The notes under the pieces are model-generated. The model made no database searches. It worked only from the letters and a program-made list of their open reading frames with translations, and was not told the origin of the DNA. This document shows, piece after piece, positions 8,280-16,401 of a DNA stretch of 49,693 nucleotides. Within the stretch, counting starts at the first letter, position 1. Every line of letters starts with the position of its first letter. This stretch comes from Caballeronia mineralivorans PML1(12) (GTDB lineage Bacteria > Pseudomonadota > Gammaproteobacteria > Burkholderiales > Burkholderiaceae). Made by a program: the position numbers and the translations under genes. The stretch spans positions 1 through 49,693 of the forward strand of contig NZ_AEJF01000126.1 of assembly GCF_001028175.1 (NCBI RefSeq), given 5' to 3'.

Positions 8280-9398
8280 TCACAGCGTCACGAACAGAAC
8301 CCCATGCGGATCCTGCAAGGCTGAGGCAGCTCCGACGCTCGTTACTACCGGCGTGAGGTGACCGGTCGTGGTATCCAACTGCATGACCTGTCCCTGCCCT
8401 GCACTATATGCATCGCCCTGTTTGAACGGTGCGTCCACGCGGTAGGTTGTGTTGCTTGCGTCGGTGAAGAGCATGAAGGTCTTCAGCGTTGGCCCGGCTG
8501 CGGGAACCCAGCGCGTGTCGTCGACCGGATAGATCGGACCATCCTTGTCGTTGAAGAGCGTCAGCGTCAGCACGCTGACTGTCTGGCTCGCGCCCGGATT
8601 ATGGATAAACACCAGCTTTCCGTCCGCCTGGCTGTCAAGCATCAGGTTGCCGGATGGGTCGATGGCTTCAGAGTCCGGGTCGGTGAGGCTAAGCGTAACC
8701 GGCTGGTTGAACGTGGGATTCGCAGCACCACCGACCGATGGCGTGAGGTCAGTGGCTTGAGCGTTGCCGGCAAGCACCGGGGCAACGTCGAACGTGGTGC
8801 CGTTCGGATTCAGCGTCAACGAGACAACGGTGGGCGCCACGCCGGGTGTGGTCGGGTTGGAAGCACTAACATAGACGGTGCCGTTCAGGAGCTGCATGTC
8901 GTCGTACCCGCCGCCGTGGACGGTCGGATTAACCGTAGCCTGATACGTCTTTTGCGCACCGGACCCGAGGTCGATGATGGTCAGCTCGGGATTGGCGTCT
9001 TCATTCGACATGGCCCACAACGTGTTCGTATCGGTACGTGCCATCAGCCCATCGACGTGTCCGGGAACGGTGTAGCTTTTTAGTACGTTGCCATTCAGAT
9101 CGTACTGGACCACCGTGTTGGTCAGGCCCGGCACCGAACCGTCCTTTACATCGCCGGACATCTGATAGCCGATAAAGACCGTGTTGTTGTATTGAACAAT
9201 CGAGTCCGGTTTAGCTTTCGACGAAGGCGCAGTGGCGAACACCGATAAGGAATAACCCGAAGCTGTAGCGGTATTCGGCACCTGCGCCGTATTAACCGGC
9301 GCCGACCCAGGTATACCGGGGGAGCTGCTGCTGCCGCCTCCGCATGCGGTGAGCAGCACTGCAGCAGACATTACACTTAGCAAACATTTAATTTTCAT
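8280..9398 (-). CDS. Predicted lipoprotein, beta-propeller-like, unknown function
   Basis: A 372-aa exported protein. The N-terminus is a lipoprotein signal: basic MKIK, a hydrophobic stretch, and the lipobox LTAC with the lipidated C19, followed by a Gly/Ser linker (GGGSSSS). The rest consists of repeated short beta blades (VQYDLNGNVLKSY, ELTIIDLGSGAQKT, GQVMQLDTTTGHLT), as in proteins folded as a six- or seven-blade propeller. I see no catalytic motif. It probably sits on the outer membrane facing the periplasm. It is alone on its strand, with a 500-base non-coding stretch upstream. Confidence 0.72.
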   Translation of the reverse strand: MKIKCLLSVMSAAVLLTACGGGSSSSPGIPGSAPVNTAQVPNTATASGYSLSVFATAPSSKAKPDSIVQYNNTVFIGYQMSGDVKDGSVPGLTNTVVQYDLNGNVLKSYTVPGHVDGLMARTDTNTLWAMSNEDANPELTIIDLGSGAQKTYQATVNPTVHGGGYDDMQLLNGTVYVSASNPTTPGVAPTVVSLTLNPNGTTFDVAPVLAGNAQATDLTPSVGGAANPTFNQPVTLSLTDPDSEAIDPSGNLMLDSQADGKLVFIHNPGASQTVSVLTLTLFNDKDGPIYPVDDTRWVPAAGPTLKTFMLFTDASNTTYRVDAPFKQGDAYSAGQGQVMQLDTTTGHLTPVVTSVGAASALQDPHGVLFVTL

Positions 9399-9902
9399 AT
9401 CGTTATCCTAAAGAAACGCAGTCCGCGATCTAAATTTTTTGTGGGGGCTGTAGACGTGACAAGAAAATAAAATCCAGTCGAAGGGACTCGACGGATGAAG
9501 CACGGTTACATGACAAGCGTATGCCGCGATTGTGTCCGTGTAATGAAATGAAATATATAGGAGTGTTTAGTAAGATGCGTTTCGCCTGTATGCACGAAAG
9601 CCATTGCTATGGACATGCGTGATGTGTCCATGCGGTCCAATCATCCATAATTTTGCATTGCTAACGAGCTCTCCATTTGAATGGAACCGCTCGCCAAGTC
9701 ACGGCATGATCAGGTTAAATCGATAAGCGTGCACGGACCTTTCGCTCAAGCCGCTCTATTAAGAAAGCTTAAGTCGATAGGCCGCTGCCACTGAATGCGA
9801 CAGAGCAGAAACATACCCTATCCTCAGCCGCCAATCCTTATGGCAAGCTTAAGAACAGCTTTGAAACGAAAAAAATTGGCGTTCGAGAATAGCTAAGCCG
9901 CA
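9399..9902. other. Long non-coding stretch, lower GC
   Basis: 504 bases upstream of the lipoprotein gene and downstream of the GFA remnant. It is visibly richer in A+T than its neighbours. I find no open frame of convincing length, no RNA gene signature and no clear repeat. It may hold the lipoprotein promoter and decayed sequence from the loss of the GFA-family gene. Confidence 0.5.
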
Positions 9903-10135
9903 CTAAACTACTGACCGGCTTTTCCCATCGACATAACGTATGGGAATCTTTTCGGGGTCGATCCCATGAACGCAGAACACATTCACGCTAAATACGTTCT
10001 CGTCCATGCGCCGCTGATGGAAGGTGTAAATCCCACATGTCGAGCAGAAGTAGTGGCGTGCTTTACCGGTATTCCATTGATACAAACTCAACGCGTCTTC
10101 ACCGGAGATCTCGCTTGACCGCCCGAAGCCATCCG
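9903..10135 (-). pseudogene. Remnant of a GFA-family (glutathione-dependent formaldehyde-activating-like) gene, C-terminal part
   Basis: The frame ending at 9903 encodes SGEDALSLYQWNTGKARHYF followed by CSTCGIYTFHQRR and VNVFCVHGIDPEKIP. This is the C-terminal half of the GFA/CENP-V fold, including one zinc-ligand pair (C-x2-C-G). The N-terminal half with the CxCGxxR zinc site is missing. Upstream the frame runs into the antisense-like reading of msrC without homology and without a start codon next to a ribosome site. The break falls at about 10135-10147, where a 28-bp palindrome begins. I infer a deletion that joined the remnant to the end of msrC. Confidence 0.72.
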
Positions 10136-10146
10136 GCCGCGAAGGG

Positions 10147-10174
10147 GCCGCGAGCTTAGGCCTAAGCTCGCGGC
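10147..10174. repeat. 28-bp perfect palindrome over the msrC stop codon
   Basis: GCCGCGAGCTTAGG (10147-10160) is followed at once by its exact complement (10161-10174). The msrC stop TAG (10164-10162 on the minus strand) lies inside it. It could act as a terminator stem, though no T-run follows on the minus strand; it also marks the edge of the GFA remnant. Confidence 0.6.
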
Positions 10175-10662
10175 TCCCATGCCAACTCCATGAATACCCG
10201 GCAGAGCGCCTCCATTCCTTTGGCATCGTCCGCGTCGAAGCGATCGATTGAAGGGCTGTCCACATCCCAGACACCGACCAGGCTGCCGTCCTTCGCGACA
10301 AGCGGCACAACGATCTCGGATTGCGATGCCGAGTCGCATGCAATGTGTCCGGGGAATTCGTGAACGTCTCGCACAACCTGCGTCAGCCGGGTTTGCGCCG
10401 CAGTACCGCACACGCCTTTTCCCAGCGCGATGCGAACGCACGCCGGCTTGCCCTGGAACGGACCGACGACGAGTTCCACGCCATCGAAGAAATAAAAGCC
10501 GCTCCAGTTCAGATCGGGCAGCGCGTGATACACGAGCGCCGAGAAGTTTGCGGCATTGGCGATGTGATCGGTTTCATCGCTGAGAAGCGAGCGTGCCTGA
10601 GCGATGAGCTCGTCATATTGCGCCGCTTTCGGACCGGTTGATTGATGGACGGTGAAGGACAT
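10162..10662 (-). CDS. msrC: Free methionine-(R)-sulfoxide reductase (GAF domain)
   Basis: Reduces free methionine-R-sulfoxide to methionine with thioredoxin, a cytosolic antioxidant repair role. The 166-aa protein is a single GAF domain. The three family cysteines are present with exact family spacing: C75 in KPACVRI, C85 in GKGVCGTAA and C109 in GHIACDSAS; the last is the likely nucleophile. Motifs LNWSGFYFFDG and SEIVVPLV also fit. The stop codon lies inside a perfect palindrome. It is probably its own transcription unit, with a hairpin (10686-10708) just upstream of the start. Confidence 0.93.
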   Translation of the reverse strand: MSFTVHQSTGPKAAQYDELIAQARSLLSDETDHIANAANFSALVYHALPDLNWSGFYFFDGVELVVGPFQGKPACVRIALGKGVCGTAAQTRLTQVVRDVHEFPGHIACDSASQSEIVVPLVAKDGSLVGVWDVDSPSIDRFDADDAKGMEALCRVFMELAWEPRA

Positions 10663-10685
10663 GATCGCGATGGTGAGCCATGAGC

Positions 10686-10708
10686 GCCATGACCGTCTTG
10701 GTCATGGC
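10686..10708. repeat. 9-bp inverted repeat upstream of msrC
   Basis: GCCATGACC (10686-10694) and GGTCATGGC (10700-10708) with a 5-base loop, 24 bases before the msrC start. It could be a leader hairpin of msrC or the end of the upstream glycine-zipper transcript; no T-run is present. Confidence 0.4.
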
Positions 10709-10811
10709 AATTGAAAGAACGACGTCTTTGGACCATAGCACAGCGCGTTAAATCCGGCAGGCACTACAGCATCGCCGGTGTCTGGATCGTGCCTGGCGTT
10801 AGCTTGGCGGC

Positions 10812-11066
10812 TTAGGTGCCTGACATGCCCGAAGGCGCCTGTTGAGCATGCTCCCGTGCCAACGCATCTTCCTTCGCTTTCTTGGCCGCCATGTGATGGC
10901 CCACGATACAACCGCCTGCGGCGCCTAGTACTGCATGGCCTTTGCCGACATAGTGGCCAGCCACGCCGCCCACGACAGCACCCTTCAGGCATCCCGCCGC
11001 CTGGACCTGTGCAGCGAAGCTCACTGTTGCGAGAGCGAGCGCCAACATTGCCAATTTCACTTTCAT
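10812..11066 (-). CDS. Small exported glycine-zipper protein
   Basis: About 84 aa, with a clear cleavable signal peptide (MKVKLAMLALALATVSFAAQ, cut after AQA). Next comes a Gly-rich helix pair with small residues every fourth position (GAVVGGVAGHYVGKGHAVLG, then AAGGCIVGHHMAAKK), the pattern of glycine-zipper membrane segments. The tail is charged. Two cysteines (in AGCLKG and GGCIVG) may form a disulfide in the periplasm. Proteins of this type sit in or on the outer membrane; no function is known. An in-frame ATG four codons upstream (11078) is an alternative start. Confidence 0.7.
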   Translation of the reverse strand: MKVKLAMLALALATVSFAAQVQAAGCLKGAVVGGVAGHYVGKGHAVLGAAGGCIVGHHMAAKKAKEDALAREHAQQAPSGMSGT

Positions 11067-11198
11067 CGAATATCCCATTCTTGGTTAGAGCGGCCCGTGA
11101 AGACCACTCGGTTTCCTGGCTAAGGCACGGCTAGCGTTCAAGGCTATGCACCTTTTTTGCAAGCTGGCCGTTGGCGTATTAACCCGGCGACCAATCCT

Positions 11199-11212
11199 GT
11201 TCCATATGGAAC
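11199..11212. promoter_or_regulatory. Perfect 14-bp palindrome
   Basis: GTTCCATATGGAAC is fully self-complementary and stands 133 bases upstream of the glycine-zipper gene. Size and symmetry suit a dimeric repressor site; the regulator is unknown. Confidence 0.35.
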
Positions 11213-11379
11213 GTAACTCACCGACTAGCGCCTGACGCATGGGATATAAATTAAGTTCGTCCCTGCGACACGCTAATCAATGGGGTCGACAATTGTGCTT
11301 TTCAAGCCGGATCAAAACACGGTTGGCCGCTCACGCCGTGCGCGGCAAGCTCAAGGGGTAACGAGAACGACGCCCGTGG

Positions 11380-11408
11380 AAAGCCGACCGGCTCCGGCCG
11401 GCTTTTTT
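11380..11408 (+). terminator. Rho-independent terminator
   Basis: AAAGCCGACCG (11380-11390) pairs with CGGCCGGCTTT (11395-11405), with one A/C mismatch and loop GCTC, followed by a T-run (11403-11408). On the plus strand no annotated gene precedes it. On the minus strand it lies 57 bases past the LysR stop with only a short T-run. Confidence 0.65.
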
Positions 11409-11464
11409 GCGTCGATATTGTCAGCAACGTACAAGGCAGTCATTCGCATCGGTTTCGAACCCAT

Positions 11465-12349
11465 TCAAACCTGCGATAACACCCACTCGCGAAATTGCTT
11501 CAAAGCCGGCCGCGTCTCAATGCGCTCCGGAAAATAGCAAAGATAATGTCCTTGCTCAACATCAATAGGAGCGCGCAACGGTTCCATCAGCTTGCCCGTG
11601 GCAAGGTTATCGCGGACCAGGAACTGCGGTACAAGCGCGAGCCCGAGACCCGCCTGCGCCGCCTGAATCAACACCGAGTATTGCTCGAACCGTGGTCCCG
11701 CCAGTGCGTTCATATTGCACACGCCATGGAAGTCCGCCCACTGTCCCCATACCAGCCCAGCTTGCCCATGCAGAAGCGGCGCCGCATCGGCCACATCCTG
11801 CAAGCAGCGCAGCGGCCGCCGCGACTGATATTCGGGCGCACATACCAGCACAAACGTGCGGCCATCGATGTAATCGCAAACCACCCCATCCCACGTGCCG
11901 TCGCCGTATCGAATCGCCGCGTCCAAATCGAGCGGAAACGAATCGCCATGCGCCAGATGCCGGCTAAAGCTGATCGTGACCCCCGGCGTACTGGACAGAA
12001 ATCCGGGCAATCGCGGAATCAGCCATTTCGTCGTGAACGTCGGCACGCTTGCGATTGTCAACAAATCGCTCTGCCCGCCCGCGCTCATCATCTCGAGCGA
12101 CGCATTGCCTATGTCCCGCAAAGGGCCGGCGACGCGCTCGAGATAGCGGCTGCCCGACTGCGTAAGCGCAAGATTACGGCCGTCGCGAATGAAGAGCTGC
12201 ACGCCAAAGAGAGTCTCAAGCCCCGCAATTTGCCGGCTGACGGCGCTAGGCGTCAGGCCTAGCTCGCGCGCTGCCCGGGAGAAATTCAAATGCTTGGCAG
12301 CACTAGTGAAAGCAAGTAATTCCGTGACGTTCGGGTAGTGATGTTTCAT
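11465..12349 (-). CDS. LysR-family transcriptional regulator
   Basis: A 294-aa regulator. The winged helix-turn-helix covers about residues 5-65 (ELLAFTSAAKHLNFSRAARE, then LTPSAVSRQIAGLETLFGVQ), and the effector-binding domain shows the GcvA-like pattern (SLEMMSAGG, TFTTKWLIPRLPGF). It is divergent from the ABC-importer operon and, in the usual LysR arrangement, probably controls it. The chosen ATG at 12349 aligns with the family N-terminus; the frame is open to 12391. The ribosome site is weak (GGACCG). Confidence 0.88.
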   Translation of the reverse strand: MKHHYPNVTELLAFTSAAKHLNFSRAARELGLTPSAVSRQIAGLETLFGVQLFIRDGRNLALTQSGSRYLERVAGPLRDIGNASLEMMSAGGQSDLLTIASVPTFTTKWLIPRLPGFLSSTPGVTISFSRHLAHGDSFPLDLDAAIRYGDGTWDGVVCDYIDGRTFVLVCAPEYQSRRPLRCLQDVADAAPLLHGQAGLVWGQWADFHGVCNMNALAGPRFEQYSVLIQAAQAGLGLALVPQFLVRDNLATGKLMEPLRAPIDVEQGHYLCYFPERIETRPALKQFREWVLSQV

Positions 12350-12526
12350 CGGCGGTCCAGCGGTTTGCGTCGAAGTGTTCCGAATGCGCACAGCGCAGTG
12401 CGAGCTTTGTACGTTTTTTTCATGACGATGCCATGTCGTATCTGCACACTTGCAAGCAATCCGAAACCTCCCGCCCAGTTAATTCAAGGCCCATAGGCTT
12501 CGATTCGCTTTCAGATAAGTGCTCAC

Positions 12527-13378
12527 ATGCAAACTCCCGTCTTACCGGCTACCCAGCCAGGTGTTCCCATTCGTCGCAGCTCCCGGCGCTCCGTATCGGC
12601 CGGACGTGTCGTACTTCAGCTCGTCGCAGTGCTTTTTTCGATCTACATGCTGCTGCCGATCGCACTGTTATTGATCGGCTCCTTCGGCGAAACATGGACG
12701 AACACCGTGCTGCCAACCGGCATCACGGGACACTGGTTCGCTGATCTTGCCGCCGATACGAGCTTCCGCCGCGCCTTCGGTGTGAGCCTGATGGTCGCGC
12801 TGGCCTGTTGCTGCGCGACTGCTGTGGTAGGCCTTCCGCTCGCTTATGCCCTGCACTATCGCTCGCTGTCCGGGCGCGGTCTGACCGCGCGGCTCGTCGC
12901 GTTATTACCTGTAGGCGTGCCTGGGCTCACGCTCGGTTTTGGTTACATCGCCATATTTAGTGGTGACACCTTGCCCTGGCTCGGATCGCTGCCGCTGCTG
13001 ATCGCGGCCCACACTGTGCTCACGTTGCCTTATCTGACGCAGACGCTGCTGAGCGACCTGCGTCACCTTGATATAGAACGTCTCGAAGCATGCGCCGCCA
13101 CGCTCGGCGCAACACCGCTGCGGCAGTTCGTAACGATCGTACTACCCAATCTCAGGCAGAGCTTGTTCTCGGGACTCGTGATGGTAGCAGCGCTGTCTAT
13201 CGGCGAATTCCAGGTCTCCAATCTTATCGCGGGCTTCCGTTACCGCAACTATCCGGTGGTGCTGCTGCAGGCGTTCTATGGTGCGACCGGTATGGCATGC
13301 GCAGCCACCGTGGTGCTCCTGTGCCTGGCGGTCATCGCGACACTCGTGTCGGTCAACACTGTTCAAAGGCTGAAGTAA
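12527..13378 (+). CDS. ABC transporter permease (polyamine/phosphonate/iron type)
   Basis: Inner-membrane channel subunit of a binding-protein-dependent importer, 283 aa, with about six hydrophobic helices beginning at about residue 27. The cytoplasmic EAA loop that docks the ATPase is visible as EACAATLGATPLRQFVTIVL, followed by PNLRQSL. The sequence resembles PotC/PhnV-type permeases. It is the first gene of the operon and is followed by the ATPase after four bases. The second permease lies at the other end of the importer genes, an unusual order. Confidence 0.85.
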   Translation: MQTPVLPATQPGVPIRRSSRRSVSAGRVVLQLVAVLFSIYMLLPIALLLIGSFGETWTNTVLPTGITGHWFADLAADTSFRRAFGVSLMVALACCCATAVVGLPLAYALHYRSLSGRGLTARLVALLPVGVPGLTLGFGYIAIFSGDTLPWLGSLPLLIAAHTVLTLPYLTQTLLSDLRHLDIERLEACAATLGATPLRQFVTIVLPNLRQSLFSGLVMVAALSIGEFQVSNLIAGFRYRNYPVVLLQAFYGATGMACAATVVLLCLAVIATLVSVNTVQRLK

Positions 13379-13382
13379 AACG

Positions 13383-14411
13383 ATGAGCCTCCATTTGGAA
13401 AACGTGAGCTTTACGTATCCCGGTGCACAGCACGGTATTGAAGCGGTCACGCTGGCGGTTGAACCCGGCGAACTGCTGGCCGTCATGGGCCGGAGCGGCT
13501 CGGGAAAATCGACCATCCTGCGGTTGACTGCCGGACTCCTAAATGGTTACGAAGGTCGCATCTCGATCAACGGCAAGGACGTGGCGGGTGTTCCCGTATG
13601 GCGCCGCGAAGTCGGCATGGTGTTCCAGCAATATGCGCTTTTTCCGCATCTGAGCGTGGTGGACAATGTGGCCTACGGGCTGCGGATGCGCGGCATGAGC
13701 GCGGCGAAACGCCGGACGCGCGCGCTCGACATGCTGGAACGGGTCGGACTTACCGAACATGCCGGACGCCGCACCACGTTGCTTTCCGGCGGCCAGCAGC
13801 AACGCGTTGCACTGGCTCGCGCACTCGCGTTCGAACCGAAGGTGCTGCTGCTCGACGAACCACTTGCAGCCCTCGATGCCGGCATCCGCCAGCAACTACG
13901 CGACGAGATTCGTTCGCTGCAACGCGCATGCGGCGCCACCACGCTTCTGGTCACGCACGATCAAGACGAAGCGCTGAGCCTTGCGGACCGGGTGGCCGTA
14001 GTCGATGGCGGCCGAGTGCTGCAAGTGGATACCCCTGAGCGCCTCTACACCCAGCCCGTATCCACGCAGGTCGCACGTTTCGTCGGTCATTCGAGCGTGA
14101 TGCCGGGACGTGTCGTGGGCACCGGCGCCGTCGATGTTTCCTTCGCCATGCTCTTCGCCGATACCCGTGCGTTCCGCCCGGGCGACAAGGTCGATGTCCT
14201 CGTGCGTCCGGAACATGTGCAGCCCGATCCGCCCGAAGCTGCGATCAACCGGCTGGGCGGACGCAGGACCGAGGTGCGTTACTTCGGCGCGACGTGCCGT
14301 TACGACTTCGTCCCGGATTCAGCGCAGCAGCCGCTGTTGTGCGAAGGGCGCCAGCTCGCTGAACACGCCATTGCCATTGCGCCCGAACATCTGCGTGTAT
14401 TGGCGGCATAG
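13383..14411 (+). CDS. ABC transporter ATP-binding protein
   Basis: Energises the importer by ATP hydrolysis at the inner membrane. All motifs are present in 342 aa: Walker A GRSGSGKST (36-44), Q-loop FQQYALFP (81-88), signature LSGGQQQR (134-141), Walker B VLLLDEP (154-160), and the switch H192 in VTHDQDEA. The C-terminal 90 residues form a TOBE-like domain (VLVRPEHVQ), as in PotA/FbpC/PhnT ATPases. It starts four bases after the first permease, so translation is probably coupled. Confidence 0.93.
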   Translation: MSLHLENVSFTYPGAQHGIEAVTLAVEPGELLAVMGRSGSGKSTILRLTAGLLNGYEGRISINGKDVAGVPVWRREVGMVFQQYALFPHLSVVDNVAYGLRMRGMSAAKRRTRALDMLERVGLTEHAGRRTTLLSGGQQQRVALARALAFEPKVLLLDEPLAALDAGIRQQLRDEIRSLQRACGATTLLVTHDQDEALSLADRVAVVDGGRVLQVDTPERLYTQPVSTQVARFVGHSSVMPGRVVGTGAVDVSFAMLFADTRAFRPGDKVDVLVRPEHVQPDPPEAAINRLGGRRTEVRYFGATCRYDFVPDSAQQPLLCEGRQLAEHAIAIAPEHLRVLAA

Positions 14412-14455
14412 ACCCGTCGACTTTCCTCATTCACATAGCTTCACGGAGAACCACA

Positions 14456-15556
14456 ATGGTTGCAAGGCTTGGTCTTTTGTCGCGAGTCCGGCTGGTCGCC
14501 GGATTCGTTTGCGCGCTGTCGGCGCTGAGCGCGGCGTCGGGTGTTCATGCCGCTCCCGCCGCACCGCTTTATCCCGGCGAAGAAGCGCTGTACGCAAAAG
14601 CTGCTGACGAGGGCCTCGTGGTCTCGTTCGACACCGGTCCCGAATGGGCCAACTGGAAGTCGCTGTTCGCCGAGTTCAAGAAACGTTATCCGAAGGTCGA
14701 GATCACCTACAACGATATTGGCTCGGCCGCGACCGTGGTGGCACTCGACAAGGCCCGTCGACGCCCGCAAGCCGATACCGCGTACTACTTCGCAGCGTCT
14801 GCACTGGACGCGGTCAACAAGGACGTCGTAGCGCCATTCAAGCCGCTTAACTTCGACAAGCTGCCGCCCGTGTTTCGTGAACGCGATGGCCGCTGGTTCA
14901 CGGTGCATTCGCTGAACATCGCGTTCCTCGTCAACACGAAACTGGTCAAGGACGTGCCGCACGGTTGGGCCGATCTGCTCAAGCCCGAGTATAAGAATTC
15001 TGTGGTCTATCTCGACCCGCGTTCGACCGGCCAGGGACAAGTCGCGGTCTTCGCTGCAGCTTACGCGTTCGGCGGCAGCGTCGACAACCCGAAACCAGGC
15101 GCCGACTTCTTCGGCAAGTTGCGCGAAGCGGGCAACGTGATGCGCGTGGAAGGCACTACCCCTTACGCGAAGTTCGTCAAAGGCGAAATCCCGATTTTGA
15201 TCGGCTATGAAAATGACGGGCTGAAAGCGAAATACACCGACGGCATGGGCGACGCGGCCGAAGTGGTGATCCCGAAGGAAGCCACGGTGTCCGCACCGTA
15301 CGCAATGAGCCTGGTCAAGAACGGACCGAACCCGGACGCCGCGCAACTCTGGATGAACCTCGTGATGAGCGACGTCGGCCAGTCGCTTTTCGCGCAAGGG
15401 TATGTGCGTCCTTCCGTGCCGGGCGTGCCGCTGTCGCCGGAGATCCGCGCGAAGATGCCCGACGTGCCGCAGGTTCATCCGCTCGACGTAGTCAAGGCGG
15501 CCGAGAAAAAGGCCGAGGTCGACCAGTTGTGGGCGCAGGCCGCGCTCGCCAAGTAA
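14456..15556 (+). CDS. Periplasmic solute-binding protein of the ABC importer
   Basis: A 366-aa extracellular solute-binding protein with a signal peptide cut near residue 33 (SGVHA/AP). The mature part begins YPGEEALYAKAADEGLVV, the typical start of the Fe(III)/polyamine/2-aminoethylphosphonate binding-protein cluster. The two-lobe hinge regions (NIAFLVNTKLVKDVPHGWAD, GYENDG) are recognisable. The ligand cannot be decided: the tyrosine-rich iron site is not evident, and phosphonate or an organic anion or amine is possible. GGAG lies eight bases before the ATG. Confidence 0.85.
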   Translation: MVARLGLLSRVRLVAGFVCALSALSAASGVHAAPAAPLYPGEEALYAKAADEGLVVSFDTGPEWANWKSLFAEFKKRYPKVEITYNDIGSAATVVALDKARRRPQADTAYYFAASALDAVNKDVVAPFKPLNFDKLPPVFRERDGRWFTVHSLNIAFLVNTKLVKDVPHGWADLLKPEYKNSVVYLDPRSTGQGQVAVFAAAYAFGGSVDNPKPGADFFGKLREAGNVMRVEGTTPYAKFVKGEIPILIGYENDGLKAKYTDGMGDAAEVVIPKEATVSAPYAMSLVKNGPNPDAAQLWMNLVMSDVGQSLFAQGYVRPSVPGVPLSPEIRAKMPDVPQVHPLDVVKAAEKKAEVDQLWAQAALAK

Positions 15557-15567
15557 GGGGCACGCAG

Positions 15568-16401
15568 ATGGATGTTTCGTCGATGCGCGAAGCCGGCCTC
15601 GTGCGCCGTTTCGGCGCGGTCCCGGCCGGGCTTCTCCTCGCGCTGTTCTTTGCGCTGCCGCTCGGCGCGCTGGTGGTGTCGGCGGGGGCGGATCATGGCT
15701 CCGCTTTCATGCGGCTGGCACAGGACCCGCTGGTCATCAGCGCATTCGGCCACTCGCTTGCGCTCGCGCTGGGGGCCGGCACGGTGTCGCTTGCCATAGG
15801 CCTGCCGCTCGCGATGGTGCTCGCCGCGCAGTCGCCTGAACGCCGTCGCTGGCTGCTCGCCATGCTCGGCGTGCCGCTGGCATTTTCGGGGCTGGTGATC
15901 GCATACGGATTCATCCTTGCCTTCGGCCGCGCGGGGTTTGTGACGAGTCTCCTCGCGCATATAGGCGCCGATCCGGCCAGCGTGGGTTCGTTGATCTACA
16001 CGACCGCGGGCCTCGTCATGGCTTACGCGTATTACCTGATCCCCCGCGTTGCGCTGATGCTGTTTCCGGCTATCGCCAACCTGGATCGCCGGCCGCTCGA
16101 AGCGGCGCTCACGCTGGGCGCGTCGCCGCTGCGCGCGCTTATCGACGTCTCGTTGCGCGAGCTTTGGCCGTCGATTGCCGCGGCGTGGTGTCTCGTGACA
16201 TCGATCGCGCTCGGCACCTATGGCACCGCGCTCGCGCTGGCCGGAACGCAGATCAATATCCTGCCGCTCCTGATGTACCTGAAGCTGTCCGACGGACAGA
16301 CGGATTTCCCGCTGGCTGCCGCCCTGTCGCTGGTGCTGACCGCCGGCTGTACCTGTGTTCTTGCGTTAGGGGAATGCCTTGCACGGCAACGAAGAAATTG
16401 A
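15568..16401 (+). CDS. ABC transporter permease, second subunit
   Basis: A 277-aa inner-membrane permease with about six helices starting at residue 18 (LLLALFFALPLGALVVSAG). The ATPase-docking EAA loop reads EAALTLGASPLRALIDVSL. It pairs with the permease at 12527 to form the heterodimeric channel. The start at 15568 follows the binding-protein stop by 11 bases; an earlier in-frame ATG at 15529 lies inside the binding-protein gene and is less likely. Its last 23 bases overlap the LOG-family gene. Confidence 0.86.
   Translation: MDVSSMREAGLVRRFGAVPAGLLLALFFALPLGALVVSAGADHGSAFMRLAQDPLVISAFGHSLALALGAGTVSLAIGLPLAMVLAAQSPERRRWLLAMLGVPLAFSGLVIAYGFILAFGRAGFVTSLLAHIGADPASVGSLIYTTAGLVMAYAYYLIPRVALMLFPAIANLDRRPLEAALTLGASPLRALIDVSLRELWPSIAAAWCLVTSIALGTYGTALALAGTQINILPLLMYLKLSDGQTDFPLAAALSLVLTAGCTCVLALGECLARQRRN

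Larger units (their letters stand above)
11067..11464. other. Intergenic region, possible small-RNA locus
   Basis: 398 bases with no convincing protein gene. It contains a perfect 14-bp palindrome (11199-11212), a TATAAA at 11245-11250, and a good rightward terminator (11380-11408). Together these could delimit a transcript of about 150 bases starting near 11257, but no -35 box is visible, so this is a suggestion only. Confidence 0.35.

Noticed and set aside
8007..10174. The idea that the two long palindromes (8007-8043 and 10147-10174) belong to one repeat family
   Set aside because: Their arm sequences are unrelated, so they are not copies of one element.
11451..11475. TTCGAACCC segment resembling a tRNA T-arm
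   Set aside because: No matching acceptor, D or anticodon arms are found around it.
11280..11537. An 85-codon frame that could encode a small protein
   Set aside because: It reads straight through the terminator hairpin and T-run and into the LysR gene; an untranslated transcript is more plausible.
14441..15478. A 345-codon minus-strand frame opposite the solute-binding protein gene
   Set aside because: Composition typical of an antisense shadow (Arg, His, Val rich), no ribosome site, and the plus strand encodes a clear binding protein.
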